Source: Amantichitinum ursilacus
GTDB lineage: Bacteria > Pseudomonadota > Gammaproteobacteria > Burkholderiales > Chitinibacteraceae
Direction: 5' to 3'
Assembly: GCF_001294205.1 (NCBI RefSeq)
Contig: NZ_LAQT01000012.1
Coordinates: 1 to 35,492, forward strand
Length of the DNA: 35,492 nucleotides
Shown here: piece after piece, positions 1 to 8,649 of the stretch
How positions within the stretch are numbered: the stretch's first letter is position 1
Layout: each line of letters opens with the position of its first letter
Translations under genes and position numbers: made by a program
The notes under the pieces: model-generated
Database searches by the model: none
Seen by the model: only the letters and a program-made list of their open reading frames with translations
Told to the model about the DNA's origin: nothing

Positions 1-206
1 CGCCGCAAGCATGGAGCATGGATAGAAAAGCTGCCAGGCCTCCGGCAGCCCTCTCAAAGCCGCGCCGCCAAAACGCCAGGCAAAACCCACCGCCGCCCCG
101 ACCGCCTAAGATACAAACAGTCCGGCTTTATCGCTGAACTGCCGCTATCACTGCTAACCACGCAGTCGCAGGATAATGCCGATCCCGGCGCGAAGGAGGG
201 CGCACC

Positions 207-401
207 ATGAGTCGTAATCCAACTGACCCCGCTGTGCCGGATTGCACGCGCTGTGCGCACTACCACATCACCTACGATCCCAAGTTTCCCTACGGTTGCC
301 GTGCGCTTAACTTCAAAAGCAAACGCAAGCCGCAGCTCGACGTCATCGAGGCCTCGCTGCAACCCTGCATGACGTTTATGCCCAAGCCACGGCGCACCTG
401 A
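207..401 (+). CDS. Small cysteine-rich conserved protein, function unknown
   Basis: A 64-residue protein begins at an ATG preceded by a strong Shine-Dalgarno (AAGGAGGG, about 193-200). It carries a CxxC pair with a following His-Tyr (CTRCAHYHITYD), a third Cys in a PYGCRALNF segment, and a fourth Cys near the C-terminus (QPCMTF). Four Cys plus nearby His could bind a metal such as zinc, but this is inference. I recall similar short proteins of the form CxxCxHY...PYGCxxxxF in other proteobacteria without an assigned function. It has no signal peptide or membrane segment. It stands alone, with the minus-strand TonB receptor gene converging from the right. The strong ribosome site and ordered Cys spacing argue that it is real. 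Confidence 0.7.
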   Translation: MSRNPTDPAVPDCTRCAHYHITYDPKFPYGCRALNFKSKRKPQLDVIEASLQPCMTFMPKPRRT

Positions 402-506
402 TAAAGCCCGGATGGATCGCCGTCCCCAGCGTCTGCATCTTGCTGCAGCCACGTCATCCCTTCAGCAAGTACCGCATCGCTCAAGCATTCGCCAAAACGC
501 CGCGCA

Positions 507-536
507 TAAAAAAAGGCCCACTTCTCAGTGGGCCTT
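507..536 (-). terminator. Rho-independent terminator of the TonB receptor gene
   Basis: A perfect 10-bp stem (AAGGCCCACT, 513-522, with AGTGGGCCTT, 527-536) and a 4-nt loop are flanked on the left by an A-run. Read on the minus strand, this gives a hairpin followed by a U-run, just past the stop of the receptor gene. Confidence 0.85.
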
Positions 537-595
537 AATCGCTCTGCTAAAAGCGGATCAAACGAACGACAGCAAGGAAATCACTCGATCAAAGA

Positions 596-2770
596 TCAGA
601 AATCCACCGTGGCGCTGACCGATACCGTACGCGGTGCGCCCACGGTCAGATAGCCGTAGCCAGGATAGCCGCCCACAGAGGCCCAGTAGTCGCGATTGAA
701 CACATTATCCAGACGCGCGCGCAGCGTGACCGGACGACCGCTCCATTCGGTGGCGTAGGCCATACCCAAGTCCAGACGCGTCCAGCTCGGCACTTCGATC
801 GTGTTCAGGTCATTGGCGTACGCGGAGCCAGTGTAGATCACGCGCGCATTGGCCGACAGGCCTTCGATTTGTTTGATGTCCCAATCCACGCCCATATTGG
901 CCTGCGAGGTCGGCACGCCAATAACGTGCTTGTCTTCAGTGGTGGTGGAACCGGTGTTCTTTTGACGTGCGTTCAGCCACGTCACACCGCCCAGCACGCG
1001 CAAACCGGGCATGGCAACGCCATATACGGTCAATTCCGCACCCTCATGACGATCTTCGCCCGACGAGCTGAAGTACGAATCGCTATTCAGAATCGAACGC
1101 GGCTTGGTGGTGCTAAACAGCGCCAGGCCTGCGCCCAGACGACCGCCGTCATACTTCACGCCCACTTCTTTTTGCTTCGACACAAACGGCGACAGCATTT
1201 CGCCGCGGTTGGTGGCGGTGCTCGGCGCGGTATCGCCCTGCGCCAGACCCTCGATGTAGTTGGCATACACCGACACTTGTTTGATCGGCTTGTACACGAT
1301 GGCCACGGCCGGGCTAACGCGACTCTTGATATAAGCCGGATCAGCCGCTTGAGTGTTGTACGCGTAATTGGTGATATCAAAGTGTTGATAGCGCGCACCC
1401 GCCGTCACCAACACCTGGTCATCCAGCATCGACAGCGTATCGCCAGCCGCAGCGCTGGTCAGACGGATGATGCCGGTGGTGAGCGGGGTATCCAGCGTAT
1501 TGCCCAGAAACGCCGTGCTCGAAATCGCGGGTTCGGCATAAGACGTCGGGTGATAAATGTTGGTATTCAGCGTGTTAAAGAAGTCCATCGCATAGGCGTT
1601 GTCTTTCTTAAGCTCGAAGAAGCTACCTGCCAGCACCCACTCGTGGCCGATCGAACCGGTCTTCAGCTTGCCGCGCAGGCCCAGTTCAGCGGTGTCGACA
1701 CGGTCATCACGCGTGTTATCAAAGCGGTACACGCTCCCGTTGCCGTCGTTATCGTTGACGGTCATATTGGCCAGCGAATTGGCTTCGTGGCTGCGACGCA
1801 TGCCGTAGGCTGCCCAACCGGTAATGTCTTTGCTGAAGTCGTACTCGCCGCGCAGGGTGCCGAAGGTATCGCGCTCGTTGGAATAGCTCCACGGCTGCGC
1901 AAAGTTTTTGCTGGCATCCGGCGCCGACGGCAGGGCGGTGACGCCCGCGCCCAGCGTCACGCTCGGACGGGTTTCTTTCAGACGGTTGCTTTGCTGGCCG
2001 ATATCGGCAGAGATACGCGCGTTTTCGCCACGCCAGTCCAGGCCCACCGACATCACAGCAGTCGCCGCTTTTTCGTCATCGATGGCGGTGCCGCCATCGG
2101 TATAGCCGGCATTCACGCGCAGACCGATGCTTTTGTCCGGACCAAAGCGGCGCGCCACATCGGCTGACACCGTGCCGGATCCGCCGCTGGCCACGCCGAC
2201 GGTGATTTCATTCAGATCAGTATTCGGGGCGCGCTTGGGCAGCAGGTTGATCGAGCCGCCAATGCCGCCGCCGTTCGGCGCCGCGCCGGTCAGAAAACCG
2301 GTTGCGCCTTGCAGGACTTCAACGCGCTCAAACAGTTCGGTTGCGATGTACTGGCGCGGCAGCAGGCTGTACAAGCCGTTGTAGGCGATATCGTCCGAGC
2401 TCAGGATAAAGCCGCGAATGAAATACGATTCCTGAAAGTTGCCAAAGCCACGCGCCACGCGCACACCGGGTGCGTTTTCCAGCACATCGCCCACGCCGTG
2501 CGCTTGCTGTTCCTTGATCAGCTCGTTGGTATAGGCCGTGATGGCAAACGGCGTATCCATATTGTTCTTGCTGCCGAGGATACCGGCGCGGCCCCCCTTG
2601 GCGACCTGGCCGCCGGCGTAGGCCGGTTGCAGACCGTCTTTGGACGCATCCGCGCTGGCGGTGACGACAACAGTTTCGAGTTGATCCGGCACGGCATTGT
2701 CGGCCGCGTTGGCAATAGGCAGTTGGCACGCAATGGCCACGGCCATCGCAATCGGAGTACGTTTATTCAT
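596..2770 (-). CDS. TonB-dependent siderophore receptor
   Basis: A 724-residue outer-membrane receptor of the FhuA/FoxA-like siderophore group. It starts with a Sec signal peptide (MNKRTPIAMAVAIACQLPIANA), then a TonB box-like segment (LETVVVTAS, about 31-39). A plug domain follows with the usual features: NAPGVRV, YFIRGF, and FERVEVLQGATGFLTG with a Gly-rich GGSINLLPK stretch. The remainder is beta-strand rich barrel, with a C-terminal LDNVFNRDYWAS segment and a terminal Phe (SATVDF) typical of BamA-recognised barrels. It would import a ferric siderophore using TonB-ExbBD energy; the ligand cannot be read from sequence. A Fur-like site lies upstream and a terminator downstream, so it appears monocistronic and iron-repressed. 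No siderophore biosynthesis genes are adjacent, which suggests use of foreign siderophores. Confidence 0.93.
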   Translation of the reverse strand: MNKRTPIAMAVAIACQLPIANAADNAVPDQLETVVVTASADASKDGLQPAYAGGQVAKGGRAGILGSKNNMDTPFAITAYTNELIKEQQAHGVGDVLENAPGVRVARGFGNFQESYFIRGFILSSDDIAYNGLYSLLPRQYIATELFERVEVLQGATGFLTGAAPNGGGIGGSINLLPKRAPNTDLNEITVGVASGGSGTVSADVARRFGPDKSIGLRVNAGYTDGGTAIDDEKAATAVMSVGLDWRGENARISADIGQQSNRLKETRPSVTLGAGVTALPSAPDASKNFAQPWSYSNERDTFGTLRGEYDFSKDITGWAAYGMRRSHEANSLANMTVNDNDGNGSVYRFDNTRDDRVDTAELGLRGKLKTGSIGHEWVLAGSFFELKKDNAYAMDFFNTLNTNIYHPTSYAEPAISSTAFLGNTLDTPLTTGIIRLTSAAAGDTLSMLDDQVLVTAGARYQHFDITNYAYNTQAADPAYIKSRVSPAVAIVYKPIKQVSVYANYIEGLAQGDTAPSTATNRGEMLSPFVSKQKEVGVKYDGGRLGAGLALFSTTKPRSILNSDSYFSSSGEDRHEGAELTVYGVAMPGLRVLGGVTWLNARQKNTGSTTTEDKHVIGVPTSQANMGVDWDIKQIEGLSANARVIYTGSAYANDLNTIEVPSWTRLDLGMAYATEWSGRPVTLRARLDNVFNRDYWASVGGYPGYGYLTVGAPRTVSVSATVDF

Positions 2771-2870
2771 TGTTTTGTTTATCCCGCAATCAAAATTTGC
2801 CCTCGTTGCTGACCTTTTGAGTCAGAAAAGAGGGCGTTTTTACGCTAAAACCGGCACAGCAAATGCAATT

Positions 2871-2889
2871 GCTAATAAGAATAATTCCT
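2871..2889. promoter_or_regulatory. Fur-box-like site upstream of the TonB receptor
   Basis: GCTAATAAGAATAATTCCT matches the classic 19-bp Fur consensus (GATAATGATAATCATTATC) at 12 of 19 positions by eye. It lies in an AT-rich patch about 100 bp upstream of the receptor start, where a minus-strand promoter is expected. Confidence 0.6.
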
Positions 2890-2950
2890 ATTAGCTGTTT
2901 AGGGAAGATTGCTTACAAAATAATGGGATAGGGGTTTTCAGCAAGCAGGC

Positions 2951-2977
2951 AAACAAAAGGGCCACAAACGTGGCCCT
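2951..2977 (-). terminator. Rho-independent terminator after the STAS gene
   Basis: An 8-bp stem (AGGGCCAC, 2958-2965, with GTGGCCCT, 2970-2977) with loop AAAC is preceded on the plus strand by AAACAAAA. It therefore forms hairpin plus U-rich tail on the minus strand, about 30 bp past the STAS stop. Confidence 0.8.
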
Positions 2978-3006
2978 ATGACGCATCGCAGCAAGAAGAT
3001 CAGGAT

Positions 3007-3312
3007 TTACTGAATTTCGAAGATCCGACCAAAACAGGCGATGTCGAGTGTCGCTTTTACGCTATTGGAGCAATTCACCAGCGTCAGCGCCTTGTGCGCT
3101 GTGGACACTTTTTCTTTGATCAGTAACAGGATGCCGAGCCCGGTACTGTCTACATAATCCACGCCGCCAAAATCCAGCAGGATCTGGTCAATGTTCTGAT
3201 TGGCGTTAACCGTATCGACGGCGGCGCGCAGATCGGCTTGCATGCTGAAGTCATAAGCGCCGGTCAACAGCACCCGGCCGGTAGAGCCTTCTACAAATGT
3301 TTGTACTGCCAT
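3007..3312 (-). CDS. STAS-domain protein (anti-sigma-factor antagonist type)
   Basis: A 101-residue single-domain STAS protein of the SpoIIAA/RsbV family. The open frame extends 24 codons further upstream, but I chose the ATG giving MAVQTFVEGS because the STAS fold begins there and GGGAG lies upstream. The conserved region is ILLDFGGVDYVDSTGLGILL. Its Asp-Ser-Thr (about 55-57) holds the Ser that a partner kinase phosphorylates in family members to control binding of an anti-sigma or signalling partner. No RsbW-like anti-sigma kinase is adjacent; the gene follows a histidine kinase gene on the same strand after 137 bp. The two probably share a transcript that ends at the terminator below. Partner and output are unknown. 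Confidence 0.82.
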   Translation of the reverse strand: MAVQTFVEGSTGRVLLTGAYDFSMQADLRAAVDTVNANQNIDQILLDFGGVDYVDSTGLGILLLIKEKVSTAHKALTLVNCSNSVKATLDIACFGRIFEIQ

Positions 3313-3449
3313 GATGGTCCAATCTCCCGAGGTGCCCGCGTGGGCACAGATCCAGGCGCCAGAGACTGCCGCGCCCTGCAGCACCGTAACCGACCGCGCG
3401 CCCGGTTTGCACCGGCGTGCGTCCTACACGCTGTAAAGTTAGCGGGGGA

Positions 3450-4643
3450 TCAGTTCAGCACACGTTGCGGCGTCAGCGGCAGCGTGAAAGTAAAGCAGGT
3501 CTGCTCGGCGTCCGAAGTCACCACCAGTTCGCCGCCATGCGACTGCGCAATTTCGCTGACGATGTACAGACCCAGGCCCAGCCCGGTGTTGGCATCGGCC
3601 GCCGCGCCGCGCCAGTACGGTTTGAACAGATTGGGCAGCGTTTGCGCCGGGATGGGACTGCCGCCATTGCTGACGCTGATACACAGACGTTCGCGCACCA
3701 CGTTGGCGGCCACGCTCACCGGCACCGCAGGCGCGCCATGGGTCAGCGCGTTGTTCATCAGGTTGGACAATAACTGCGCAATGCGTGTGGGGTCGCAAAA
3801 CACCTGGGCGTCGATATTGATCTCCACTTTGATGGCGCGACCTTCAAAGTTGCTCTGCGTTTCGGCCGCCACCTGGCGCAAGTCTGCACCCAGCGTATCG
3901 GTCCAGCGCCGCGTCAGCATGATGCCGCCGCCCATACGCCCGCGGGCAAAGTCGAGCACGTCGTCCACCAGAGTGGAGATGCGCGCGCCACTTTTACGGA
4001 TGCGCAGCAGAATGCTGGCGGTGGATTCGTCCAGGGGCCGCTTCAGCAACACATCGGCCCCCATCAGGATCGACGCCAGCGGCGTGCGCAGATCGTGGCC
4101 CAGCACGGCAATAAACTGCTCGCGCAATTCTGCGGTTTGCTGTGCGGTCAGCAGGGCGGCCTGGCTGGCGCGTAATTCGTCCTCGGTCTGCAATTGCGAG
4201 GAAATCAATTGTGAGAACAGATTGAAGGTGTTCACTGTCGCGCTATTCGATACATCGGCGGGCAAAGGGTCCAGCGCGCACAGCGTGCCAAAATATTCGC
4301 CGTTGCGCCGGTACAGCGGAATCGAGATATAGCTCTCAAAACCGTACATGGCCGGGCAGGGGTGATCATGAAAATCCGGGTCTTCGCTCACATGGTCGAT
4401 GATCACGCCCGCGTTGGTATCGCGCACCACGCTGCACAAGGTGGTGGCCACCTGCAACTCATCGCCCGGCGTAAGTCCAAACGAAATCGCGTCATGCACC
4501 GCACACACAGTCCAGCGATCTTGCGTTACGCGTGCCACGCAGGCAAAGCGCATGCCGGTGGTCTGCGCGATCACTTGCAGGATGGTGGGGACGGCTTCGA
4601 TGGACTGGATGGCGGCAACGTCATCGGCGATGGGATCGTGCAT
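3450..4643 (-). CDS. GAF-domain sensor histidine kinase
   Basis: A 397-residue, probably soluble kinase with no evident transmembrane segment. Order: GAF sensor (about residues 10-150, with CALDPLPADVSNS near its end), a coiled stretch, HisKA with H-box LGHDLRTPLAS (phospho-His about 183), then HATPase_c with N-box NLMNNALTHG and G-box GLGLGLYIVSEIA. The frame is open to a GTG at 4748. I prefer the ATG at 4643, because the extra 35 residues are basic and low in complexity, but the upstream AAGG is weak, so the start is uncertain. No response regulator gene adjoins it; the downstream neighbour is a STAS protein, so it is either an orphan kinase or acts through that protein. Confidence 0.85.
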   Translation of the reverse strand: MHDPIADDVAAIQSIEAVPTILQVIAQTTGMRFACVARVTQDRWTVCAVHDAISFGLTPGDELQVATTLCSVVRDTNAGVIIDHVSEDPDFHDHPCPAMYGFESYISIPLYRRNGEYFGTLCALDPLPADVSNSATVNTFNLFSQLISSQLQTEDELRASQAALLTAQQTAELREQFIAVLGHDLRTPLASILMGADVLLKRPLDESTASILLRIRKSGARISTLVDDVLDFARGRMGGGIMLTRRWTDTLGADLRQVAAETQSNFEGRAIKVEINIDAQVFCDPTRIAQLLSNLMNNALTHGAPAVPVSVAANVVRERLCISVSNGGSPIPAQTLPNLFKPYWRGAAADANTGLGLGLYIVSEIAQSHGGELVVTSDAEQTCFTFTLPLTPQRVLN

Positions 4644-4882
4644 GGGCAGTGCGATACCTTTTCTGCTGCGGCGCGCCGCGACGGTAAGTCGGAATTTGTC
4701 AGTTACAGGCTGACATCGCACTTTACCATCGTACCCCTCTGGCAGCACGCAGCGGTTTGATCCGTCAGCGTATTTTGCTCTTTTGCTGGCAGCGCAAACG
4801 CCTCAACAGAAAGTCCGACCGGCCGCGCACAGGCACGCATAGCACGCCAATGTTACAGAAAGTCGTATTTTCTACACTTCCA

Positions 4883-4901
4883 AATGCGAATCGTTTGCAT
4901 T
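4883..4901. promoter_or_regulatory. Fur-box-like palindrome upstream of efeU
   Basis: AATGCGAATCGTTTGCATT is a 9-1-9 inverted repeat with 7 of 9 pairs matching, of the kind seen in iron-regulated promoters. It lies about 57 bp upstream of the efeU start in the 314-bp divergent region between the kinase gene and efeU. Iron control of efeUOB is well known in other bacteria and fits. Confidence 0.65.
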
Positions 4902-4957
4902 AAGCCGCTTACGGGACTACTATTCCGCGTCGACAATCAAAATCCCTGTTTATCAGA

Positions 4958-5788
4958 ATGCTCGTACCTTTTTTGATCATGTTGCGTGAAGGCATGGAAG
5001 CCGCGCTTATCGTCGGCATCATCGCCAGTTATCTGAAGCAATCGGGCCGTGGCAGCTATATGCCCATGGTGTGGGCAGGGGTCGGCATCGCGCTGCTGCT
5101 GTGTCTGGGCCTCGGTTATGGCATCAATGCCGCCGAAGGCCAGTTTCCGCAAAAGCAGCAAGAATTGTTTGAAGGCATCGTCGCGCTGATCGCCGTCGTC
5201 ATCCTCACCTCGATGGTGTTCTGGATGAAGCAGGCGGCGCGTTCCATCAAGGCGCATCTGCATGATTCGATCGACCACGCGCTCAACAATGGCAAGGGCC
5301 AAGCCTGGGCGTTGATTGGCATGGTGTTCTTTGCAGTAGCGCGAGAAGGCCTTGAATCGGTGTTCTTCTTGATGGCTGCCTTCCAGCAGGATGTGGGCAT
5401 CGGCGCCCCGATTGGCGCGGTGCTGGGTCTGGTGGTGGCCACGGCATTGGGCTTTGCCATTTACCAGGGTGGTGTGCGGCTGGATCTGCGCAAGTTCTTC
5501 CGCTGGACCGGCATCTTTATCGTCTTTGTGGCTGCAGGCTTGCTGGCTGGTGCCGTCAAGGCTTTCCACGAAGCGGGCTTGTGGAACGGCCTGCAAGGCA
5601 TCGCGTTCAACCTGCAACACACGCTGCCCTCGGATAGCCCGCTGGGCGTCATTCTCGGCGGCATGTTTGGTTATCAGGATGCGCCCACCGTGGGCGAACT
5701 GCTGGCGTGGGTGTTGTTCCTGATCCCGGCGCTGTATCTGTTTCTGGCCAGCAACAAGCCAGTGCGTACGCCGGCCGTGACGGCCTGA
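4958..5788 (+). CDS. efeU: Ferrous iron permease EfeU (FTR1 family)
   Basis: A 276-residue inner-membrane permease with about seven hydrophobic segments. Two REXXE iron-binding motifs are present: REGME at 10-14 in the first helix and REGLE at 129-133, as in yeast Ftr1 and E. coli EfeU. Length matches the family. It is the first gene of efeU-efeO-efeB, the low-pH ferrous-iron uptake system, in which EfeU is the membrane channel. The ATG at 4958 has only a weak ribosome site. I keep it because the protein begins directly in helix 1 and leaves no room for a later start. The gap to efeO is 87 bp. E. coli K-12 efeU is frameshifted; this copy reads through intact. Confidence 0.95.
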   Translation: MLVPFLIMLREGMEAALIVGIIASYLKQSGRGSYMPMVWAGVGIALLLCLGLGYGINAAEGQFPQKQQELFEGIVALIAVVILTSMVFWMKQAARSIKAHLHDSIDHALNNGKGQAWALIGMVFFAVAREGLESVFFLMAAFQQDVGIGAPIGAVLGLVVATALGFAIYQGGVRLDLRKFFRWTGIFIVFVAAGLLAGAVKAFHEAGLWNGLQGIAFNLQHTLPSDSPLGVILGGMFGYQDAPTVGELLAWVLFLIPALYLFLASNKPVRTPAVTA

Positions 5789-5875
5789 GCGACGCGTTTG
5801 ACTGAATAAATACGCTGTGCAAATACCTGCTGTTTTTCAAAAACAAGAAAGCGATACCTGAGGAAATCACCCTAA

Positions 5876-7066
5876 ATGAACGTCCGCTCCACACTGAAAC
5901 CGTCGCTGGCGCTGGCCCTGCTGGCCGCGCTGACCGCTTGCGAAAAGCCGTCCGCACCCGCTGCTGATACCGCCGCATCCGCGCCTGCCGCTTCGATCGC
6001 CGCTGCGGCCCCTGCTGGCAAACCGGGCGAATACACCGTTGTGATCAAGGACGAGGGTTGCGAAACCAACGCACTGAGCGTTCCGGCCGGCAAGAGCACG
6101 TTCAAGATTGTTAACAAAAGTGCGCGCGCGGTGGAGTGGGAAATCCTCAAGGGCGTGATCGTGGTGGAAGAGCGTGAAAACATCGCGCCCGGCTTTACCC
6201 AAAGCCTGAGCGCCGATCTGCAAGCCGGTGATTACGACATCACTTGCGGCCTGCTCAGCAACCCCAAAGGCAAGTTGACCGTTACCGCCAATGGCGACCA
6301 ACCCGCCGCCGCTGGCCCGTCGCTCGATGCGCTGAACCAACCGCTGACCGATTACAAAGCCTACGTGGCTGCCGAAGTCAGCGCGCTGGTTGATGCCACC
6401 GGCAAGTTCACCGCCGCCGTCAAGGCCGGCAAGCTGAAAGAAGCGCAGGCGCTGTACGGCCCGACCCGTCAGCACTACGAGCGCATCGAGCCGATCGCCG
6501 AACTGTTCAGCGATCTGGACAAGTCGATGGATGCACGTGCTGACGACTTCAAGGACAAAGAAAAAGATCCGACCTTTACCGGCTTTCACCGTATCGAATA
6601 CGGCCTGTTTGCCGAGAAGTCGACCAAGGGCCTGAATGATCTGTCCGACAAGCTGCTGGCCGACACGCAAGAGCTGAAAAAACGCGTCGACACGCTGGCT
6701 TTCCCGCCGAAGAAACTGGTCGGCGGCGCGGCCGAGCTGATCGAAGAAGTGGCCAAGACCAAGATCAGCGGTGAAGAAGATCGCTACAGCCACACCGATC
6801 TGTTTGATTTCCAGGCCAACGTCGACGGCGCCAAGAAGGTGTATGACCTGCTGCGTCCGCTGGTGGACAAGGCCGACGCTAGCTTGTCGCCCAAGATCGA
6901 TGCCAACTTCAAGGAAGTGGACGATCTGCTGGCCAAGTACAAAAAAGGTGACGGTTACGTGAGCTACGAGAAAGTGACCGAAGCCGACCGTAACGCGCTG
7001 AAGGGCCCGATCACGGCGCTGGCGGAAGACTTGTCCAAGCTGCGTGGCACGCTGGGCATGGACTAA
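5876..7066 (+). CDS. efeO: Periplasmic iron-uptake protein EfeO (cupredoxin + M75), predicted lipoprotein
   Basis: A 396-residue protein with SD GAGGAAA. Residues about 50-138 form the EfeO cupredoxin-like domain, with the diagnostic VEWEILKGVIVVEERENIAPGF region (about 86-107, quoted in part) and CGLLSNPKGKL with Cys124. From about 150 it is an M75 (imelysin-like) domain with the HxxE motif HRIE at 238-241, implicated in iron binding in the family. The N-terminus ends in a good lipobox, LTAC with Cys22, followed by an Ala/Pro-rich linker, so the protein is probably lipid-anchored rather than free in the periplasm as in E. coli. EfeO is thought to bind iron and pass it to EfeU together with EfeB. 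Confidence 0.94.
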   Translation: MNVRSTLKPSLALALLAALTACEKPSAPAADTAASAPAASIAAAAPAGKPGEYTVVIKDEGCETNALSVPAGKSTFKIVNKSARAVEWEILKGVIVVEERENIAPGFTQSLSADLQAGDYDITCGLLSNPKGKLTVTANGDQPAAAGPSLDALNQPLTDYKAYVAAEVSALVDATGKFTAAVKAGKLKEAQALYGPTRQHYERIEPIAELFSDLDKSMDARADDFKDKEKDPTFTGFHRIEYGLFAEKSTKGLNDLSDKLLADTQELKKRVDTLAFPPKKLVGGAAELIEEVAKTKISGEEDRYSHTDLFDFQANVDGAKKVYDLLRPLVDKADASLSPKIDANFKEVDDLLAKYKKGDGYVSYEKVTEADRNALKGPITALAEDLSKLRGTLGMD

Positions 7067-7118
7067 GCCTTGGCGACTGGCGCGTAACTGGCAGGGCGTT
7101 GTTCCCGCCGCTACCCCC

Positions 7119-7150
7119 GACAAGCCCGGCGCCTTGCGCCGGGCGTTGTC
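7119..7150 (+). other. Strong GC-rich hairpin between efeO and efeB
   Basis: A perfect 9-bp stem (GCCCGGCGC, 7124-7132, with GCGCCGGGC, 7136-7144, loop CTT) is extended by GACAA/TTGTC across one bulged G. No T-run follows, so it is not a canonical terminator. It may stabilise upstream mRNA or partly attenuate efeB. Confidence 0.6.
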
Positions 7151-7209
7151 GCATCTGGCAGTCTGCAAAAAGCGGTAATTTTTAACATTTGATAGAAAGA
7201 AGTCGCACC

Positions 7210-8526
7210 ATGGATAAACGCCCAGAGTCTCTCGAACCGCAAGCGCAACCGGCCAGCCCTGCTAGCACGGCGGCGGATGCGCCCACCAATGCGTCGCGCC
7301 GCCGCCTGTTGCTGGGCCTCGGCGTCGGTGGGGGGGCAGCGGCTTTGGGCGCTTTGGTGGCGACCACCGTGGGCGCGAACGTGCAGCCGAAATGGCCCGA
7401 CACCACGTCGGAGCGCCAGCCCTTTTTCGGCAACCATCAAGCGGGCATCGTTACGCCGCAACCGGCCGCAGCGCTGGTGGTGGCGTTTGATGTGCTGGCC
7501 AAAGACAAGGCCGCACTCGAACGCCTGTTCCGCCTGCTGACCGCGCGCGCCGATTTCCTCACCAAGGGAGGTCGCGCGCCGGAAGACGATCCGCGCATGC
7601 CACCGATGGACAGCGGCGTGTTGGGCCCGAATATCTATCCGGACAACCTGACCATGACGGTGTCGGTGGGCGCGTCAATCTTTGATCAGCGGTTTGGTCT
7701 GGCCGAGCACAAGCCCAAACATCTGGGCGAAATGCCGCAATTCCCCAATGATCAACTGGATGCCGATTTGTGCCACGGCGATTTGCTGCTGCAAATCTGT
7801 TCCAATACCGCCGAAACCAATATCCACGCCTTGCGCGATATCGTAAAACACACGCCCGATTTATTGTCGGTGCGCTGGAAAATGGATGGTTTTTTGCCGC
7901 CGCATACGCTGCGCAAAATGGGCACCGAAACAGTCCGCAATTTATTGGGCTTTAAAGATGGTTCGGCCAATATCGATGCGCAAAACGATCAGTTGATGAA
8001 TCAGCTGGTGTGGGTCAGCGATCAATCGGCAGAGCCCTCCTGGACCGTCGGCGGCAGCTATCAGGTGGTGCGCGTGGTGCGCAATCTGGTCGAACAATGG
8101 GATCGCACGCCGTTGCGCGAGCAAGAAAACATTATTGGCCGCGACAAGGCCAATGGCGCGCCGTTGGGTCATAAAAACGAACACGATGTGCCGGACTTTG
8201 CCGATGATCCGCACGGCAAAAAAATTCCGATGGATGCGCATATCCGCCTTGCCAATCCGCGCACCGAAGCTACCAAGGAAAACCTGATTTTGCGCCGCGG
8301 CTATAACTATTCGCGCGGCATTACTAAATCGGGCCAGTTTGATATGGGCCTGTTATTTGTGGCGTATCAGGCGGATTTGATGAAAGGCTTTGTGACGGTG
8401 CAAACGCGGCTGAATGGCGAGCCGCTAGAGGAATATATCAAGCCGATTGGCGGCGGATATTTCTTTGCCTTGCCGGGCGTGAGCAAAGACGGTGATTTTC
8501 TCGGTCAGGGTTTATTGACCGCATAA
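7210..8526 (+). CDS. efeB: Tat-exported DyP-type heme peroxidase EfeB
   Basis: A 438-residue protein. The frame has an ATG seven codons earlier, but the one giving MDKRPESL follows a GAAAGAAG ribosome site and is preferred. Residues about 29-55 form a twin-arginine signal ([15 protein letters not shown]), so it is exported folded with heme. DyP family marks are GFKDG at 247-251, with catalytic Asp250, and the proximal heme ligand His344 in [10 protein letters not shown]. In the EfeUOB system this peroxidase is proposed to oxidise ferrous iron or release iron from heme in the periplasm at acid pH. It is the last gene of the operon and is followed by a bidirectional terminator. Confidence 0.95.
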   Translation: MDKRPESLEPQAQPASPASTAADAPTNASRRRLLLGLGVGGGAAALGALVATTVGANVQPKWPDTTSERQPFFGNHQAGIVTPQPAAALVVAFDVLAKDKAALERLFRLLTARADFLTKGGRAPEDDPRMPPMDSGVLGPNIYPDNLTMTVSVGASIFDQRFGLAEHKPKHLGEMPQFPNDQLDADLCHGDLLLQICSNTAETNIHALRDIVKHTPDLLSVRWKMDGFLPPHTLRKMGTETVRNLLGFKDGSANIDAQNDQLMNQLVWVSDQSAEPSWTVGGSYQVVRVVRNLVEQWDRTPLREQENIIGRDKANGAPLGHKNEHDVPDFADDPHGKKIPMDAHIRLANPRTEATKENLILRRGYNYSRGITKSGQFDMGLLFVAYQADLMKGFVTVQTRLNGEPLEEYIKPIGGGYFFALPGVSKDGDFLGQGLLTA

Positions 8527-8554
8527 AGTCCGCTCAACGGGTGCGGGGCAGGGC

Positions 8555-8594
8555 AACAAAAAAGGGCGCAGATCAATATCGCGCCCTTGTTGTT
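8555..8594. terminator. Bidirectional terminator between efeB and the convergent small gene
   Basis: An 8-bp stem (AAGGGCGC, 8562-8569, with GCGCCCTT, 8581-8588) has an A-rich left flank (CAACAAAA) and a T-rich right flank (GTTGTTT), so it can act on both strands. The flanking genes converge on it. Confidence 0.75.
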
Positions 8595-8649
8595 TAACGG
8601 CCGCGGCCGTGCCGCAATGGCCTTGCTTGCATTCAAGCAACAGGCGCTG

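Noticed and set aside
30-49. GCTGCC/GGCAGC hairpin with a left A-run, minus-strand terminator-like
   Set aside because: Stem of only six pairs with an 8-nt loop, and no minus-strand gene that would end there.
869-2167. 432-residue plus-strand frame opposite the TonB receptor gene
   Set aside because: Composition is His/Arg/Gln-rich, typical of an antisense shadow in GC-rich DNA, while the other strand gives a full receptor with signal peptide, plug and barrel end.
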